A DNA stretch of 64,000 nucleotides from Atrina japonica (GCA_030159075.1 BROG01000004.1:598501-662500); one strand, 5' to 3'; numbered from the stretch's first letter, positions 36,226 through 56,172 are shown. Numbers and translations are program-made. Notes: generated by a model not told the origin, from the sequence alone.

Positions 36226-36689
36226 AATAATTATTTTTATTAGTTTTATTCAAGTAGTTCCTTTTTTAGAAGATACAAAAATATCTATTTGGTTTTTCAC
36301 CCATCTCTATCCAACGTGCACTTGTTCTTACCAGTAGGCCTTCTAATTCATTTTTTCTAATTACTTCAAGTTTATCATTTAAAACAGTTAGCCATTAGCA
36401 AGTTCTTCATTATGATTATTATCAAACATCTTTTTTATTTTAATTATCTCTTTTCAATATTGGTTTTTTCATTACTTTTGTTTCTTTTTATAATTGAACA
36501 GTACGGCAGTGTTTCTCTCCTGATATTCTTGAGAACAGTTTCTAAAAAAATTAATGGCAAAATATAATTATGAATACTTGTTATATTATCTTTACTAATT
36601 AGTGTCGCGACATATTCCTTTTTTTAATAATGCTTTCTTTTAAAATTTTCACATATTCTTCATCTCTTGTTGAAACGCCAAAAACCTGG
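36226..36689. other. Spacer between two inverted Penelope-like termini
   Basis: T-rich plus-strand sequence without an ORF or repeat that I recognise. Confidence 0.4.
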
Positions 36690-36855
36690 ACCCTTTTCAA
36701 AATCAGAGGTGGGATCAGGTGCCATGGAGGAGTAAGCATCCCCTGTCGTCCGGTCACACTCGCCGTGAGTCCACAGTCAAGTCCAATGAAACACGTGAGG
36801 AGTGAATCCTCGTCACAATTGGTACAGACGTCTCAACAACCGTGTTCAATGGTAA
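36690..36855 (-). mobile_element. Penelope-like 3'-terminal fragment, inverted
   Basis: Nearly exact reverse complement of 35985-36145 (GGGATCAGGTGCCATGGAGG, GGTACAGACGTCTCAACAAC). Together with the right pseudo-LTR it forms an inverted repeat of about 150 bp with a ~540-bp spacer. Confidence 0.85.
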
Positions 36856-37419
36856 AAGTGAAAGTGGGAACTGTTATTTAAGACATCGTAACACGATAAT
36901 ATATTTTTTTGCCAAAGAGTTCGACTTTAAAATTGAAATCGAACATTGCTAAATCAGACTTCTTAACACGGGTACTTCTTGTTCTTTGACCACATGTTCA
37001 ATATACAAAATTAAAGTTATAAATGTTAATTCAGTCTTATTAACCCTTTCACCCCTGAATATCTTAGTGGCATCCTCTTTTCTATTGTTTAAGACCAGTC
37101 TATTACGGTCTCTAGGGTTGAAAGGGTCAAAACCCTCATCATCATACATCACTTTTTACTTTGAGTGTTCGATCTTAAAAGTCTTACATTTGCATTTAGA
37201 CAATACAGAATGTAAATATATTTGTTACAAACTGAACGATTTTAGAAGTGAAAGTACTAAGTAAACGATCTTTCTGAGGAGACGTCAAATTTGTATATTT
37301 AACAAAAAACAAGACATAACAACTACATTTATTTAATTTACAACATAATGTATACCTGAACATTTATGCTTATGTTTTTTGTGCAAGAATAAACAAAACT
37401 TATCCCATCTTAGATATGA
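36856..37419. other. No feature seen
   Basis: AT-rich sequence between Penelope-like fragments; no exon or repeat supported. Confidence 0.45.
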
Positions 37420-38010
37420 AAATATCAGATACCAAAGTATAAATCTCCAGTATGCCCAGAGTATATGAACAAATCTGGTGAATATTGGACAAACGCAGAC
37501 CTCTAGGTATCTAGAGGTGGATCAAGGGTCCCTGTTGGTACAGATCGATAAACGATAAACTCAACAAACGCTATCGAACAGGTAACTCAATATTTCTTCT
37601 ATCGAAACAGGGTAATCGCAAAGAGAGTCGTTATACCAAACACTTAAATTCGTGGAACGAAAACCGCGTTTGAAGTCAATGTTCCGCAAACTTTACGGTC
37701 GGTATAATAGTCATGTTTGCGACTACTCTGTTTCACTAATCAAAGTGTTTAGTTACCTGTTCGATGGCGGTTGTTGAGACGTCTGTACCAATTATGACGA
37801 GGATTCGTTCCTCACGTATTTCATTCGAATTTTACTGTGGACTCATGGCGGGTGTGACCGGTCGACAGGGGATGCTTACTCCTCCATGGCACCTGATCCC
37901 ATCTCTTGATTATAAGAGGTCCGTGTTTGTCTGTCTATTTTTTACCAGATTTGTACCTACATCCTAGGCATCCTAGTGATTTATACTTGGTATCTGAGAC
38001 TTTTTATAAA
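37420..38010 (+). mobile_element. Short, internally deleted Penelope-like copy
   Basis: An inverted terminus at 37420-37550 (ATCAGATACCAAAGTATAAA, AAATCTGGTGAATATTGGAC) is followed at about 37665 by the last codons of the RT gene (CCGCGTTTGAAGTCAATGTT, reading KSMFRKLYGRYNS) and the 3' terminus to about 38010. It thus has both ends but almost no body. Confidence 0.82.
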
Positions 38011-38230
38011 ACAGAATACCAATTGTTTAGCAAAGGTATTGCGTTGATATATTGCGAGCGACACGTGCACAAAAATTCGAAGTGGACTGCAACTGTTTTG
38101 GCTTTGGGCTTTTATGAAATCAGGTTATAATAACAGAAAAATTAATTGAACAAACGTTTTTAAAAATCAATACGACTTCGTGTAGCTCTGCTACATTAGT
38201 AAAGATAATACTCATACGTATGCATGTATC

Positions 38231-44983
<6,753 letters not shown>

Positions 44984-45379
44984 AGTGTAGTTGTCTACTT
45001 TCAATCATATATTTGAATTGTACGGCTCTGCAATTTTTGTATATACGGATGTTGCATTTATTGTTTTAATTTTATAAATCAACTTATGCACAGAAAAATT
45101 TATCTTGAAGAATTACATATTTCACTAGTCGCAGCAAAAGGATTAAGGCGTAATTTCAAAATAAATGACCGGAAATGCTGATGCAATTTACCCTAATATA
45201 ATGTGCAGATCCATGTCATGAGACGTATACGTTTTGTATCTACTTGTCATCATTTTTTCTTAATTTCTGTAAGTGGTATGCAGTGATATATTTCCTGGAA
45301 TCATAATTATTCACACGACAACGCTAATAAGACATAAACATGTAGTTGTAAAGTTGTAGGAAATATGCATGTATTTAAT

Positions 45380-45765
45380 TTAAAAAACATTAGCTGTGTT
45401 TTTTTCAAAATTTTCCTTTTTACTACTTAGAATGATATACAATAACAAAAAAGAGATAAACACAGGAATAAACATTCTTAAATTCCTATATATTTTGTGA
45501 AAATTGCTTGAGAAACCCAGGTTTGGTACTTGATTAACTCAACCTTACTATATGTATTTGTCGTTTGTATATATACCACACTACACCTGACCTTATTTTC
45601 ACAAAATATATAAAAATTAAGATTTAAGAGATATAAAAGATATAAAAATAAGATTTTTTATGCCAGCGCACAGTTCTTGTATGTTATTTTACATAAAACA
45701 CAAATATTAAAGGTAGACAAATATTAAATAATCGTTTTGGTGAACACAGCTTATGCCGATTTAAA
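45380..45765 (+). mobile_element. ~385-bp MITE-like repeat, copy d
   Basis: Begins AAACATTAGCTGTGTTTTTT, ends GAACACAGCTTATGCCGATT. It shares TACACCTGACCTTATTTTCA with other copies. A 25-base T run follows at 45771-45795. Confidence 0.7.
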
Positions 45766-46029
45766 CCTGCTTTTTTTTTTTTTTTTTTTTTTTTTGTGAG
45801 CCAGAGAATCATTGACTGGTGTTCAGTTGTTTTAAATTGATTTTGATAAGTCTAACATTTATACTATTTCAATGTTAGACTTCAATGTTCAGTGTGTTTA
45901 TAAACATCTGCAATTTTGATGAAACGTGATTAGTCCTCTGTTCCTGCATTTGTTTTCATTTCAATTTTGATATCGAAATAACTGTACATTAAAGCGTTGT
46001 TGTGTACTTATATATTATACTAGTATTTT

Positions 46030-46260
46030 GTTTTCCGCATCCTCAAAACGCGACCGATTCAGTCTGTTATCTCTCTCTCCATCTTCCGTTTATGATGTTC
46101 AATTATTCATTTTCGATCAAAACTTTCTTTTAATCATTTTAAACGCTCTGATGTACGATAATTTAGTTGATAGAGACAACACAGGATTACGGAAATCATG
46201 TTTAAATAAGCCCTTTGAATGTTAACTTTACAGTATGTGATCTTACTCGACATTCATTTG
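46030..46260 (+). repeat. Copy of the 830-1010 repeat sequence
   Basis: Shares TTCAATTATTCATTTTCGAT, CTCTGATGTACGATAATTTA and following words with 855-930. It is probably the outer part of the 41-bp-repeat element. Confidence 0.65.
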
Positions 46261-46794
46261 CTAAATGAAAGTTTGTTCATTAAACACATGGATGTCTTTA
46301 CAATTAAAATAAATAAAAACTATTAGATAAACATGTATCAAGCTATAAAACTTTATTTATTCTGTTATCATAATCATAAAGTATGATAAAGACACCAATT
46401 TTAAAATAATTAAAAGCTCGTTATTTCAATAGTTATTTTCAGTATCAATGCTTGCGATCACTATTTCTTTAGCCATGAAATTATCATCTTTAGAAGTCAC
46501 CATTTGAATAGAACTCACTGCATTCTGGGTAAATGTGCGCAGATGATGTAATTTCCGTTGCTAATTATACAGGTTATAAAGACGGAAAATATGTAATAAT
46601 AGCAACGAGAAAGAAAAAACACCAGGTCAAGTCTTTTCTGACATTCTTGACTTTAAATGGACTCTAGTAATTTTAGAATAGCAAAAACATACTGCTTTTG
46701 CCACAGTTATATATCCCCAAGGCCACACACTAGACAAATAATAGGACATACATGCTGCTAATGTTATGCATGATAAACAGGACGGAAAATGGCC
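46261..46794. other. No feature seen
   Basis: AT-rich sequence that separates two parts of the repeat arm; not recognised. Confidence 0.4.
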
Positions 46795-46985
46795 GTTGCG
46801 ACCTCATTGATAAAAATAAAAACTAAAGGTGGTACCCGAAAATTTAAATATCTAGTGATTGGTTATCATGATATTTATTTTGTCCAACACCACTCTGATT
46901 CTACTCATAAATACATTGAAGTTGATACAGAAAAGATGCTGGAATTTCTACTAGACAAATATCGCTATTTTTATGGTTCAGGGTA
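46795..46985 (+). mobile_element. Penelope-like RT fragment
   Basis: Encodes GGTRKFKYLVIGYHDIYFVQ, then HHSDSTHKYIEV and MLEFLLDKY, the palm region found at 35205-35340 of the longer copy, without a frameshift here. Both ends are abrupt. It abuts the 41-bp array. Confidence 0.8.
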
Positions 46986-47040
46986 TGCTTCTCAGAAATG
47001 TTCAATTATCAAAGTCCAGAGAATTAATTATCTATACGTA

Positions 47041-47425
47041 TCACGCAAATGAACATGTTGATGCGTCACCAGCTATACGTGTTACGGAAGCGAACATGTT
47101 GATGCGTCGCCAGCTATACGTGTCACGCAAATGAACATGTTGATGCGTCACCAGCTATACGTGTTACGGAAGCGAACATGTTCATGTGTCACCAGCTATA
47201 CGTGTTACGGAAGCGAACATGTTGATGCGTCCCCAGCTCTACGTGTTACGGAAGCGAACATGTTGATGCGTCACCAGCTATACGTGTTACGGAAGTGAAC
47301 ATGTTGATGCGTCGCCAGCTATACGTGTCACGCAAAGAAACATGTTGATGCGTCACCAGCTATACACGTCAAGCAAATGAACATGTTGATGCGTCACCAG
47401 CTATACGTGTCACGCAAGCGAGCAT
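47041..47425 (+). repeat. 41-bp tandem array (nine units)
   Basis: Unit GCGAACATGTTGATGCGTCA then CCAGCTATACGTGTTACGGAA; GAACATGTT at 47051, 47092 and 47133 fixes the 41-bp period. Units differ by GTTACGGAAGC against GTCACGCAAAT, two subtypes that alternate irregularly. The last unit ends near 47425. Confidence 0.93.
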
Positions 47426-48564
47426 GAAGAGTAAGAGTAAAAAGAAATCGAAATATTTTAGGGGTCAAATGGTTTGAAGCATAAACTGAAGAAGACATAG
47501 TGAAGTATAGAAAGTTTTTAAAAAGCAGTAGTTTGTCATATCGTAGGGCAACATATATTTTCCTTGATAAAACAACCAAATAAAGTGAATTATTATTGCA
47601 TAAAAATAGTTTGTTTGAAAACATTATTGTAGTAAAAGGTATATAACTCTGGAATTTATTCATTAATTCATAAAACAAATTTTATAAAAATTCAGATGCC
47701 CGCTCGCTAATACTGTGTAATCCAGTTTGGTTGATTGAGGAAAACTGAGCAAGTCTGATCCACGATATCACCGCTAAAGGGAAATAACTCTTAATATGGA
47801 CAATTATACGGAAAGGATGTGTGAAAGATATACATTTATCATAATACAAACTATTGTATTTCAGCTTAATACATTGTATATGTGTCTTTGTTTTGTAAAT
47901 GAACCTTGTAGGGAACCTACACCTGTGAGGATATGAGTCACAGGAATGTCAATAAAAGTTGTAAAAAAATTACGGAAAGAATGGCTTTGTGTATTGGGGT
48001 TATTTAATTCTTTTAATTTTACAGAACTACATGATCTATTGTTGTAATACATAGCTCGTTTTATAAACTATTTTAACCTTATTGATTTTATATTGTTATT
48101 GGCATGTTTTATGCGAGATATACGTGTGATGATATCAGCAATATCATATTACCGTATATATTTGCTAACTGATTATCTTTGAAAGTAAATAAAGATTAGA
48201 TCATGTATATATACAAAGTTTATAAATTCTCAGGTTGCGCTTTAATCATGAATGAAACTTATATTACTAATTATTCGTTCAATTTTCTAAGATTTGGGGA
48301 TGATAATTAAGGCGGGGATTCAGCAGGCGCTCCTATAGCTGGCAAAAATGTGGAAAAATTTGATTTGATTAAATATAACAGGCTACCTAAGTCTTAGATC
48401 CGCCCCTTGTCACTGCTATACACAGTGTTTAGCTTTAAAGAATTCTTGAGTGGGACGTTAAACAACAATAAACAAACAAACAAACAAAAACAGCTTTAAA
48501 GAGAACAGTACACACGTTCAGTTGTGCTCTTAAGACAATAAAATAATACTGGCTAAATCCACAC
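47426..48564. other. No gene seen; SINE tail relic at 48444-48490
   Basis: 48444-48490 is an isolated SINE 3' tail (TTGAGTGGGACGTTAAACAA followed by AAACAAAC repeats). The rest is unassigned. Confidence 0.5.
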
Positions 48565-49190
48565 TATTAGCTGTATTTAGAAAACTGAAGTTTGTACCTA
48601 AAAGAGAACCTATAGGGAGGATATACATTGTTTGTATAGGACCACGTTTTGAATATCTGTCCGAGGTATGGGACGGAATGAGTAAATATGATTCTAATAG
48701 GTTAGAAAAAATAAGTTAGAAGCAGTCAGGATAGTCACTAGGTTGCCAAGATGTTGCTCTTCAAATTCACTTTATTTTGAAACTGGATGGGAGACACTAA
48801 AAGACACACGAAAAAACAAAAAACTTAGCCTAATGTACGAAATTCAAAATAACTTAGCCCATGATTAACTAAACAATCTTGTCTCCCCCCTCCACCTCTG
48901 GTAAACGAAGTAACCAATTATAACTTTAGAAATAACAGTGATATAGTTATTCATCGTGTCGAATAAACGTATTTAAAAACTATTTCGTTCCTTCGACAGT
49001 GTCTGAGTTGAAATGCCTGCCCGGGGGGGGGGGGGGGGGGGGGGGACTAAGTTATCAGAATCTCTGAATAAATTTAAGTCAAAACTTACTAAACAGTCGA
49101 CAATATCAATATATTTCTTTTGTGGTAAAAGAAAACTGAATATAACGCCTTCCTAATTAAGACACGACTAACGACTATAGTAAATTAAAT
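48565..49190 (+). pseudogene. Non-LTR retrotransposon (LINE) RT C-terminal relic
   Basis: Broken frames still read KLKFVPKREPIGRIY-like, then FEYLSEVWDGMSKYDSNRLE, VTRLPRCCSSNSLYFETGWE and LMYEIQNNLAHD, ending RKLNI...LRHD. This is the familiar C-terminal region of jockey/CR1-like LINE reverse transcriptases. Stops and frameshifts occur throughout, and a 23-base G run interrupts it. No endonuclease or RT core is present. Confidence 0.75.
49023..49045 (+). repeat. Homopolymer G run, 23 bases
   Basis: CCC followed by 23 G inside the LINE relic, in otherwise AT-rich DNA. Length may be affected by sequencing error. Confidence 0.9.
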
Positions 49191-49419
49191 TATGATTTAT
49201 TCAGATTAATTTATCAGTGACATCTCATTGCACCTGCGGAAATAAACGCGGGACATTATTGTATTTACTGTTCTTTATATAGATATATAAGCAGAACCCT
49301 AGTTGATACTTTTGAAAGACTTGAGATGAATTTTAGTATAGGAACAGTTTTATATTGGGACGTTTCAATGTACAGCAAATTGCAGGGAATGCTGCTGATT
49401 TCAAAAAATGAAAAACAAT

Positions 49420-49491
<72 letters not shown>

Positions 49492-49675
49492 CGTGCGTCT
49501 TCAACAACATATTTAAAATTCCTACAATCCTACAATCTTTCAACATTTATTTAAGTCCAGGTTATATCTAACAAATAATTATGCACGTAGACTGCCCCAG
49601 TGTCATCGCATGAAAGAAAACGAACTAAGGTAGATAAAACTCTGATCGAAAAGACCGTTTACTAATATCGTGAAT
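49191..49675. other. No gene seen; (AT)n at 49423-49489
   Basis: A run of about 33 AT units; Tyr-Ile frames over it are artefacts. Confidence 0.6.
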
Positions 49676-50639
49676 TAATTGATAATTCAGTATAACCCTT
49701 CTTGAGGCCTCTGATGTAAACCGAAACCAAACCGAGAGATGCTTTTTAGCTAAAAATAGTTTGTGAGACATGGCGATAATGATGTAATGCCTAATGGTGT
49801 TCAACCTCAACGACTAAGGTATATTCATTTTCTGATGTTGATTCATTTATACATACTGTTTTCAATAATGTAATATCTTTAACATTGTATGTTAATCAAT
49901 ATTTAAGTTAAATATTCACCAAATCTAGTAAGTTGTCATTTAATTCAAGTGTATCAACTAAACGCGTGGTCGATATCGGAGCAGGTTACACCCACTACAT
50001 TGTGCATTTATACAAAGGACCGCGCTGTACACAAGCAGACAAAGTTTTACATCACCATTTTGTAGTTCAGTATTGTTTTCGACAGCGGTTTAAAGAGTTT
50101 TTCGGTTACAAAGAAACTCTTCAAAAGCCATATATCTCGTAGCATATGGGAGAATATAGGATATTATTTATATGAGTGCATTGATTTTTAGAAACTGACT
50201 TTCAACATTACGAGAAATAAAAATGAAATTAGAAATGAGGGCAAAATATGAAAGCATTCTGAAGATATTACGAACTAGGTCTACTGACTGGTGAAAGGAT
50301 CGCATATGGATTCCAAGTTCTTTAGGTAATACAAGTATCTGAATTTTAATCAATCTCTTAAATGATGAACATAACACCTGACTTTAGTGCAGTGAATGTG
50401 AAACTAAGCATACAGACAAGCATTGTTATATTACGTGTTATACTTATAATGATACAGGTAACACTAAAAACCGAAGGAGAGACCGAGAGAGGTTATGATG
50501 TATTATGGTTTATTTCTTACTTATTTTTATAATTTAAGAAAAAAACATGTTCTTCTAGATCTATCCAGCTAATGCCTCAGCAGCACATTTCATTTCTGTA
50601 TTTAATTTTGACCAATAGTTTATAGATCCTTTTACGATT

Positions 50640-50665
50640 TGTTTGTTTGTTTATTGTTGTTTATA
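50640..50665 (-). repeat. SINE 3' tail relic
   Basis: TTTGTTTGTTTATTGTTGTT is the reverse of the SINE tail AACAACAATAAACAAACAAA; no SINE body is recognisable beside it. Confidence 0.4.
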
Positions 50666-51967
50666 GTCCCGTGACCGGCGGTTTACACTCAGCAAGGTTG
50701 TTTTTATAGTCTGTGCCAAGTAAACTATGTCCGCTGGTTTTGGCTGATTAAAATAAAATGATTGATACCTACCACTTAAATTTAAGGTGGCGGTATCTTA
50801 TACATACTCAATTAATTATCCATATCCATGACAATAAAAATTAATCCGTTTTGTACTAGATATAATGACGGACATCTTTCGAAGTTTGAGAGCGGGAGTA
50901 AAAGAAAGGGAACGTTTATTGGTCATACTGATTTAGCCTGGCTCACTAATCTGTTAATACACAATCACAGATTCTTTACGACAATAATTTCCCTTCATAT
51001 AACCCATTTGTCAAGAGAGGCGCGAGAATATAAATAATTACTCACATGACCAAATTATTTGATATTACATGGATAACACAGAGATTCCCGTAGGAAGAGT
51101 GTTTTCAAAAATTGAATTTGGTTGCTGTACAAATTCATTTTGAAATTCGTGACTAAATATGGCTCAGACTAAAATTTTGTTTTAAATGATAATGTGCTTT
51201 GCAAATTGCTTATATAATTACCTTCCCTTTAATTACGCCTCTAAGTGATGCACTGTTTTCTAGCAATTTGAATTTGAAGTTAAAAAAAATGATTTGTACT
51301 CACAACGACAATAAATACAAACGGAGTTGCGTAATATTCAAGGCAACCTCAGATGAATAAGTTCAAATTATGGGTTATTGTCATCTCGTTTCTATCGCAA
51401 CTCGTACCTAAGTGAATTGGTTGACTCGTGCCCATCGATTTAATCATTCGTGTCCATTGCCTGTTTGATTGTAGAATCATTTAGGAAGGTAACATGTTTT
51501 CACCAACAAGGTAATTACCATAATGCCGTTTGGTATTGAAATGAGAAACAACTATCTGTGGAAATGAATTGGCTTCAGAAGTACTTCGCTGACAGAGGTC
51601 CAATTCACAAAACGTGAGAGGCGGATTAACCTTTTGATTATCTTACGGATGATTCTATTCAATTTTTGGTTATGACAATCGTTGTGGGAAAAATCTTTTA
51701 TTCCCCACTGGATACTCGTAGGTAGGATAACAAGAAAGGACGACCATTTTAGTCAGTGTAAGTTGAGCAGTTCTTCTTTATTACCACAAATTTGAACGTG
51801 TCAAGGTCAAGAAAGGGTTCAGGAGACTACATCCCGCCAGGTTATATGGATATAAGGTAAAGGGATCGTTACAATATTCGAGCTTTTGGCAATTTGATTT
51901 TGGTTTCGAAAACAAAGAAATTTAGAACCCCGAATGTGCATAGATGTTTATATAGATGGGCGCCCTC

Positions 51968-52258
51968 ATAATCGTAAAACCACGGTCCGGGATCGCTAAG
52001 CACTTGCCTACCCTTGATTTCATGCACCCGAAATTACTCGCAGCTAATGTATACCTATAAAGGAGTAAGGGTGTTCAGTTTATCCAATCACAGTAGTTGC
52101 GATCGGCAACGGAAGTAGCTGACGAATGCGCAAGCACCGTTTACTCGCATTGGCTGAGGCTTCATGAATAATAAAAAGTATGCACGAGTGCTATCGGGCA
52201 CATGAAACCACGGGTAGGAAAGAGCACAGCGATTCCGGATCGTGGTTTTACGACGATG
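51968..52258. mobile_element. Foldback element with CCAAT and TATA-like core, copy 1
   Basis: Outer arms 51968-52045 (ATCGTAAAACCACGGTCCGG, GGATCGCTAAGC, TGATTTCATGC) and 52172-52258 (reverse complement: TTCCGGATCGTGGTTTTACG) pair imperfectly over about 75 bp. The core has CCTATAAAGGAG, CCAATCAC and (reverse) CCAATGCGAG. A related core without these arms is at 27170-27335. Confidence 0.7.
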
Positions 52259-53774
52259 GTGCTCCCAATACTGTTTGTTTACAGATCATGGAAAATTTAG
52301 GAATCACTGTCGGATTTTTCAGTTGTTTATATGACAGGACAGAAAATTGTTGTGTCAGTTAGTAATTGTTTTAGAGTAACCTTTAAGGAACATTGCTATT
52401 AGTTTTATGGGGGTATTTGAAGTTGCTTTGATTATTAATTACTTAAATAATTACAATGCAATACCTTTTACATAAAACCCAGTCTATCTTGACATATTTG
52501 CATAAATTTCGTATAGCAAAAACTGACAAAAACATCTTATGCCATCGAATACGTCGCAATTTTCAAACGAAATTGCAATGCTTGCAAACACCACACAATT
52601 GCCATATATGTAGCTATACTTTCAGCCTACGTGTAACTTGTATGACGATGTGAAAAGCAGCCTACAAGAAAGTGATGGCACTTGTAGTCGATACAAGAAA
52701 GAATTCCAACATCTTTCAACAATTAAATCCTATGAGAAGAATTGAGACAAGATATCATTGAATGTTGTCAATGTAAATATTACGAAAATGGAATTGCCCG
52801 ACATTCTGTAGAGGTCACATGATCTGAACACAAACTATTTCGACAAAACTGAACGGAATGGAACAAACCGAAAAGGGTAACGGGTATTCCTGATTCCAAC
52901 GTAGAATAATGATCGTAGCCGGGTAGTTTTTCTATTTGCTTGAGACCTAAGTCATCAGTTTAACCATAATTTCTACGTTATTGTGAACAAATCATTAAAA
53001 CGATGAGTACGATTCTTCCAATTGATTTGGTTACGAGTCAGTCAACTGTAGGCCTGACCTAGCCAAAGAGGATACGAGTTGAAATGGACACGAATTGATA
53101 TGGATCCGAGTTTACCAACATTCCACAACGTAGTAAACACGTTGCCATACAGGTAGCAAATAAACAAAACACAAAGAACAGAAAACGAAGGGAGATAGAA
53201 TCGATAAAGAAATTGTGCTATGCGTTTAGGAACAGAAACACAGCGTTGAAATGCTTAGTAGAAGGAAATGAAGTTGAAAAGAAATTAATTAAACAAATTA
53301 ATAATTTGCCACCCTTCTTTGAATTTCCCCTGAAGGAACATCAATCAGTCAAAGTTATTTATATAACACTTTTGTTCAATCGTGAAGTCTTAAACTGGTC
53401 GGAAAATACCAATACTTTCTTTTGTTTTTATCTATTTACCTTGAAAGTGGTAAAAGTATATGTAGAGGAATAAAATATTTTTATTTAAAAAAAAATGAAT
53501 AATTGCAGTTTTCGATGAAATACTTCCAACAATTTGACGTACATTAATGTTTGACATGCTTTCCGTATCGATGTAACAGTAGTGAAGGGTACACGTGCGA
53601 TCGCTAATTAGGGGTGTTTGTATCATGTTTTTTTAATCATTTTCTGAAAAATTGCAATGTATGTGTACAATTTTTTTTTTTTAGATTTGATTACTATGTC
53701 TTTAAATTGTATAATGTATGAATCGGAGAACGTTTTACGATATTTCATGTAGTTTAATTTGAGCGGTCATGGGC

Positions 53775-53998
53775 CGTTAACGTTCTAGTCATATTTCACT
53801 CATATGGAGACGTCACTAAATTTTGGCCTATGAACTACATTTACGGCCATTGAGCAGTGAGGGGTCTTGAACGTGTCGACACCTACTTTGGCAAGGGACC
53901 TCGGTTTTTACTGTCTCATCCAAAAGACAGTAAACCGACCTAAAACAACCTCACGATCAAGAGCCGAACGTGATATCGACTGAACAAGATCGGCTCTC
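53775..53998 (-). mobile_element. SINE, unit 1, reverse copy (degenerate)
   Basis: Minus strand: GAGCCGATCTTGTTCAGTCG head, CACTGCTCAATGGCCGTAAA core, GACTAGAACGTTAA tail. The B-box part is shortened. Confidence 0.7.
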
Positions 53999-54345
53999 CT
54001 TTTACGATAACATCGGGGTATTTATTTAAGCTATCTCATAAACGTTTCAGGATGCTTTCATATTTTGTTCTTATTTCTATTTTCATTTTCGTTTCACGTA
54101 ATGTTTAAAGCCAGTTACTAAAAATCAATGCATTCTTTTAAATGTATCATATATCTAGTATGCTATATCTCGTATACAGTCATGTTTAACGGACATACAT
54201 CTTTATACACAATAGCTTTCTTTTAAAATATAACTATTTGAACGTTAAACTCGGTTTGTTTTCCGATAAAGCATTTCATATGAAATTTACAAAATAGATT
54301 GATTTTCAATAGGGAGCTTATCAGTGATGGTTTACGAAAAACGAA

Positions 54346-54641
54346 GAGCCGGCCTTGCTCAGTCGGTAGTTCGCTCGACTCTTGATCGTGAGGTCGTGAG
54401 TTCGAGTTCAGCCTGCGGCAGGATGGTTTCTTGTCCTTCGGATGAGAGTGTAAAAATCGAGGTCTCGTGTCGCAGTAGGTGTCGGCACGTTTAAGAACCC
54501 TCATTGCTCAATGGCCGTAAGTGCCGAGCATAGGTCAAAATTTGAAGCCCTTCACCGGCATTTGGTGACGTCTCTATATGAGTGAAGGATTCTTGAGTGG
54601 GACGTTAAACAAAAAAAAAAAAAAAGAAACAAACAAACAAC
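54346..54641 (+). mobile_element. SINE, unit 1, forward copy
   Basis: Head GAGCCGGCCTTGCTCAGTCG (A box) and GTGAGTTCGAGTTC (B box), core CATTGCTCAATGGCCGTAAG, tail GAGTGGGACGTTAAAC with poly-A and AAAC repeats. One of the two most complete copies here. Confidence 0.85.
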
Positions 54642-55621
54642 ACCGAAAAATGAACAGGAAGTAGAATGAAATATTCCGAAGGTTTATATGAAATGATACC
54701 GTTTGTTATCTACAAACTAGGATATATGATATATCATGGCATCGTTATATAAATTTAATACTGGTTAATTGATAATTCAGTATAACCCTTCTTGAGGCCT
54801 CTGAGGTAAACCGAAACCAAACCGAAAGATGCTTTTATGCTAAAAATAGTTTGAGAGACATGGCGATAATGATGTAATGGTCTTCAACCTCAAAGACTAA
54901 GGTATATTCATTTTCTGATGTTGATTCATTTATACTTATTTTTTTCAATAATGTGATATCTTTAACATTGTATGTTAATCAATATTTAAGTTAAATATTC
55001 ACCAAATCTTTATCAAGTTTAACAGTAAGTTGTCATTTAATTCAAGTGTATCAACTAAACGCGTGGTCGATATCGGAGCAGGTTACACCCACTACATTGT
55101 GCATTTATACAAAGGACCGCGCTGCACACAAATTGTTCCAAATTAGCAGACTAAGTTTTACATCACCATTTTGTAGTTCAGTATTGTTTTCGACAGCGGT
55201 TTAAAGAGTTTTTCGGTTACAAAGAAACTCTTCAAAAGCCATATATCTCGTAGCATATGGGAGAATATAGGATATTATTTATATGAGTGCATTGATTTTT
55301 AGAAACTGACTTTCAACATTACGAGAAATGAAAATGAAATTAGAAATGAGGGCAAAATATGAAAGCATTCTGAAGATATTACGAACTAGGTCTACTGACT
55401 GGTGAAAGGATCGCATATGGATTCCAAGTTCCTTAACCATGCTTATTTAGGTAATACAAGTATCTGAATTTTAATCAATCTCTTAATGATGAACATAACA
55501 CCTGACTTTAGTGCAGTGAATGTGAAACTAAGCATACAGACTTACGTGTTATACTTATAATGATACAGGTAACACTAAAAATCGAAAGACCGAGAAAAGA
55601 GGAGAGGCCGAGAGAGGTTGT

Positions 55622-55779
55622 GATCGGCAACGGAAGTAGCCGACGAATGCGCGAGCACCATTTACTCGCATTGGCTGAGGCTTCATGAATAATAAAAAGT
55701 ATGCACGAGTGATTTCGGGCACATGAAACCACGGGTAGGAAAGGGCACAGCGATTTCGGATCGTGGTTTTACGACGATG
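55622..55779 (+). mobile_element. Right half of the CCAAT foldback element, copy 2
   Basis: Starts GATCGGCAACGGAAGTAGCC and ends GATCGTGGTTTTACGACGAT, matching 52096-52255. The left arm was lost with the unit-2 deletion. Confidence 0.75.
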
Positions 55780-56172
55780 GTGCTCCCTATACTATTTGTT
55801 TACAGTTCATGGAAAATTTAGGAATAACTATGTCGGATTTTTCAGTTGTTGAAAATTGTTGTGTCAAATAGTAGTTTTCTTTAAGGAACATTGCAATTAG
55901 TAGGATCGTCATTGCGCGTGGTAAACCGTCTGATAGGGATATTTGAAGTTGCTTTGATTATTAATTACTTAAATAATTACACTGTAATGCCTATTACTTA
56001 AAACCCCGTGTATTTTGACATATTCGCATAAATTTCGTATAGCAAAAACTGACAAAAACATCTTATGCCATCGAAAACGCCGTAATTTTCAAACGAAATT
56101 GCGATGTTTGCAAACACCAGACAATTGCCATGTATGTAGCTATACTTTCAGTCTACGTGTAACTTGTACGAC

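Larger units (their letters stand above)
49676..54755. repeat. Large tandem duplication, unit 1 (~5.1 kb)
   Basis: Starts TTAATTGATAATTCAGTATA, ends near GGCATCGTTATATAAATT. It aligns to 54767-58245 with a few percent substitutions and several large indels. It contains about 1.6 kb (50497-52095) that unit 2 lacks, a foldback element and a SINE pair. Frames in it (for example 52180-52362, 53213-53473) show no domain and are not conserved as coding between the units. Confidence 0.9.

Noticed and set aside
47041..47425. Array of 41-bp direct repeats considered as CRISPR
   Set aside because: There are no unique spacers between repeats, the units run head to tail, and the genome is eukaryotic.
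52180..52362. 60-codon ORF in duplicated unit 1
   Set aside because: It overlaps the foldback element, and the corresponding frame in unit 2 is not preserved.
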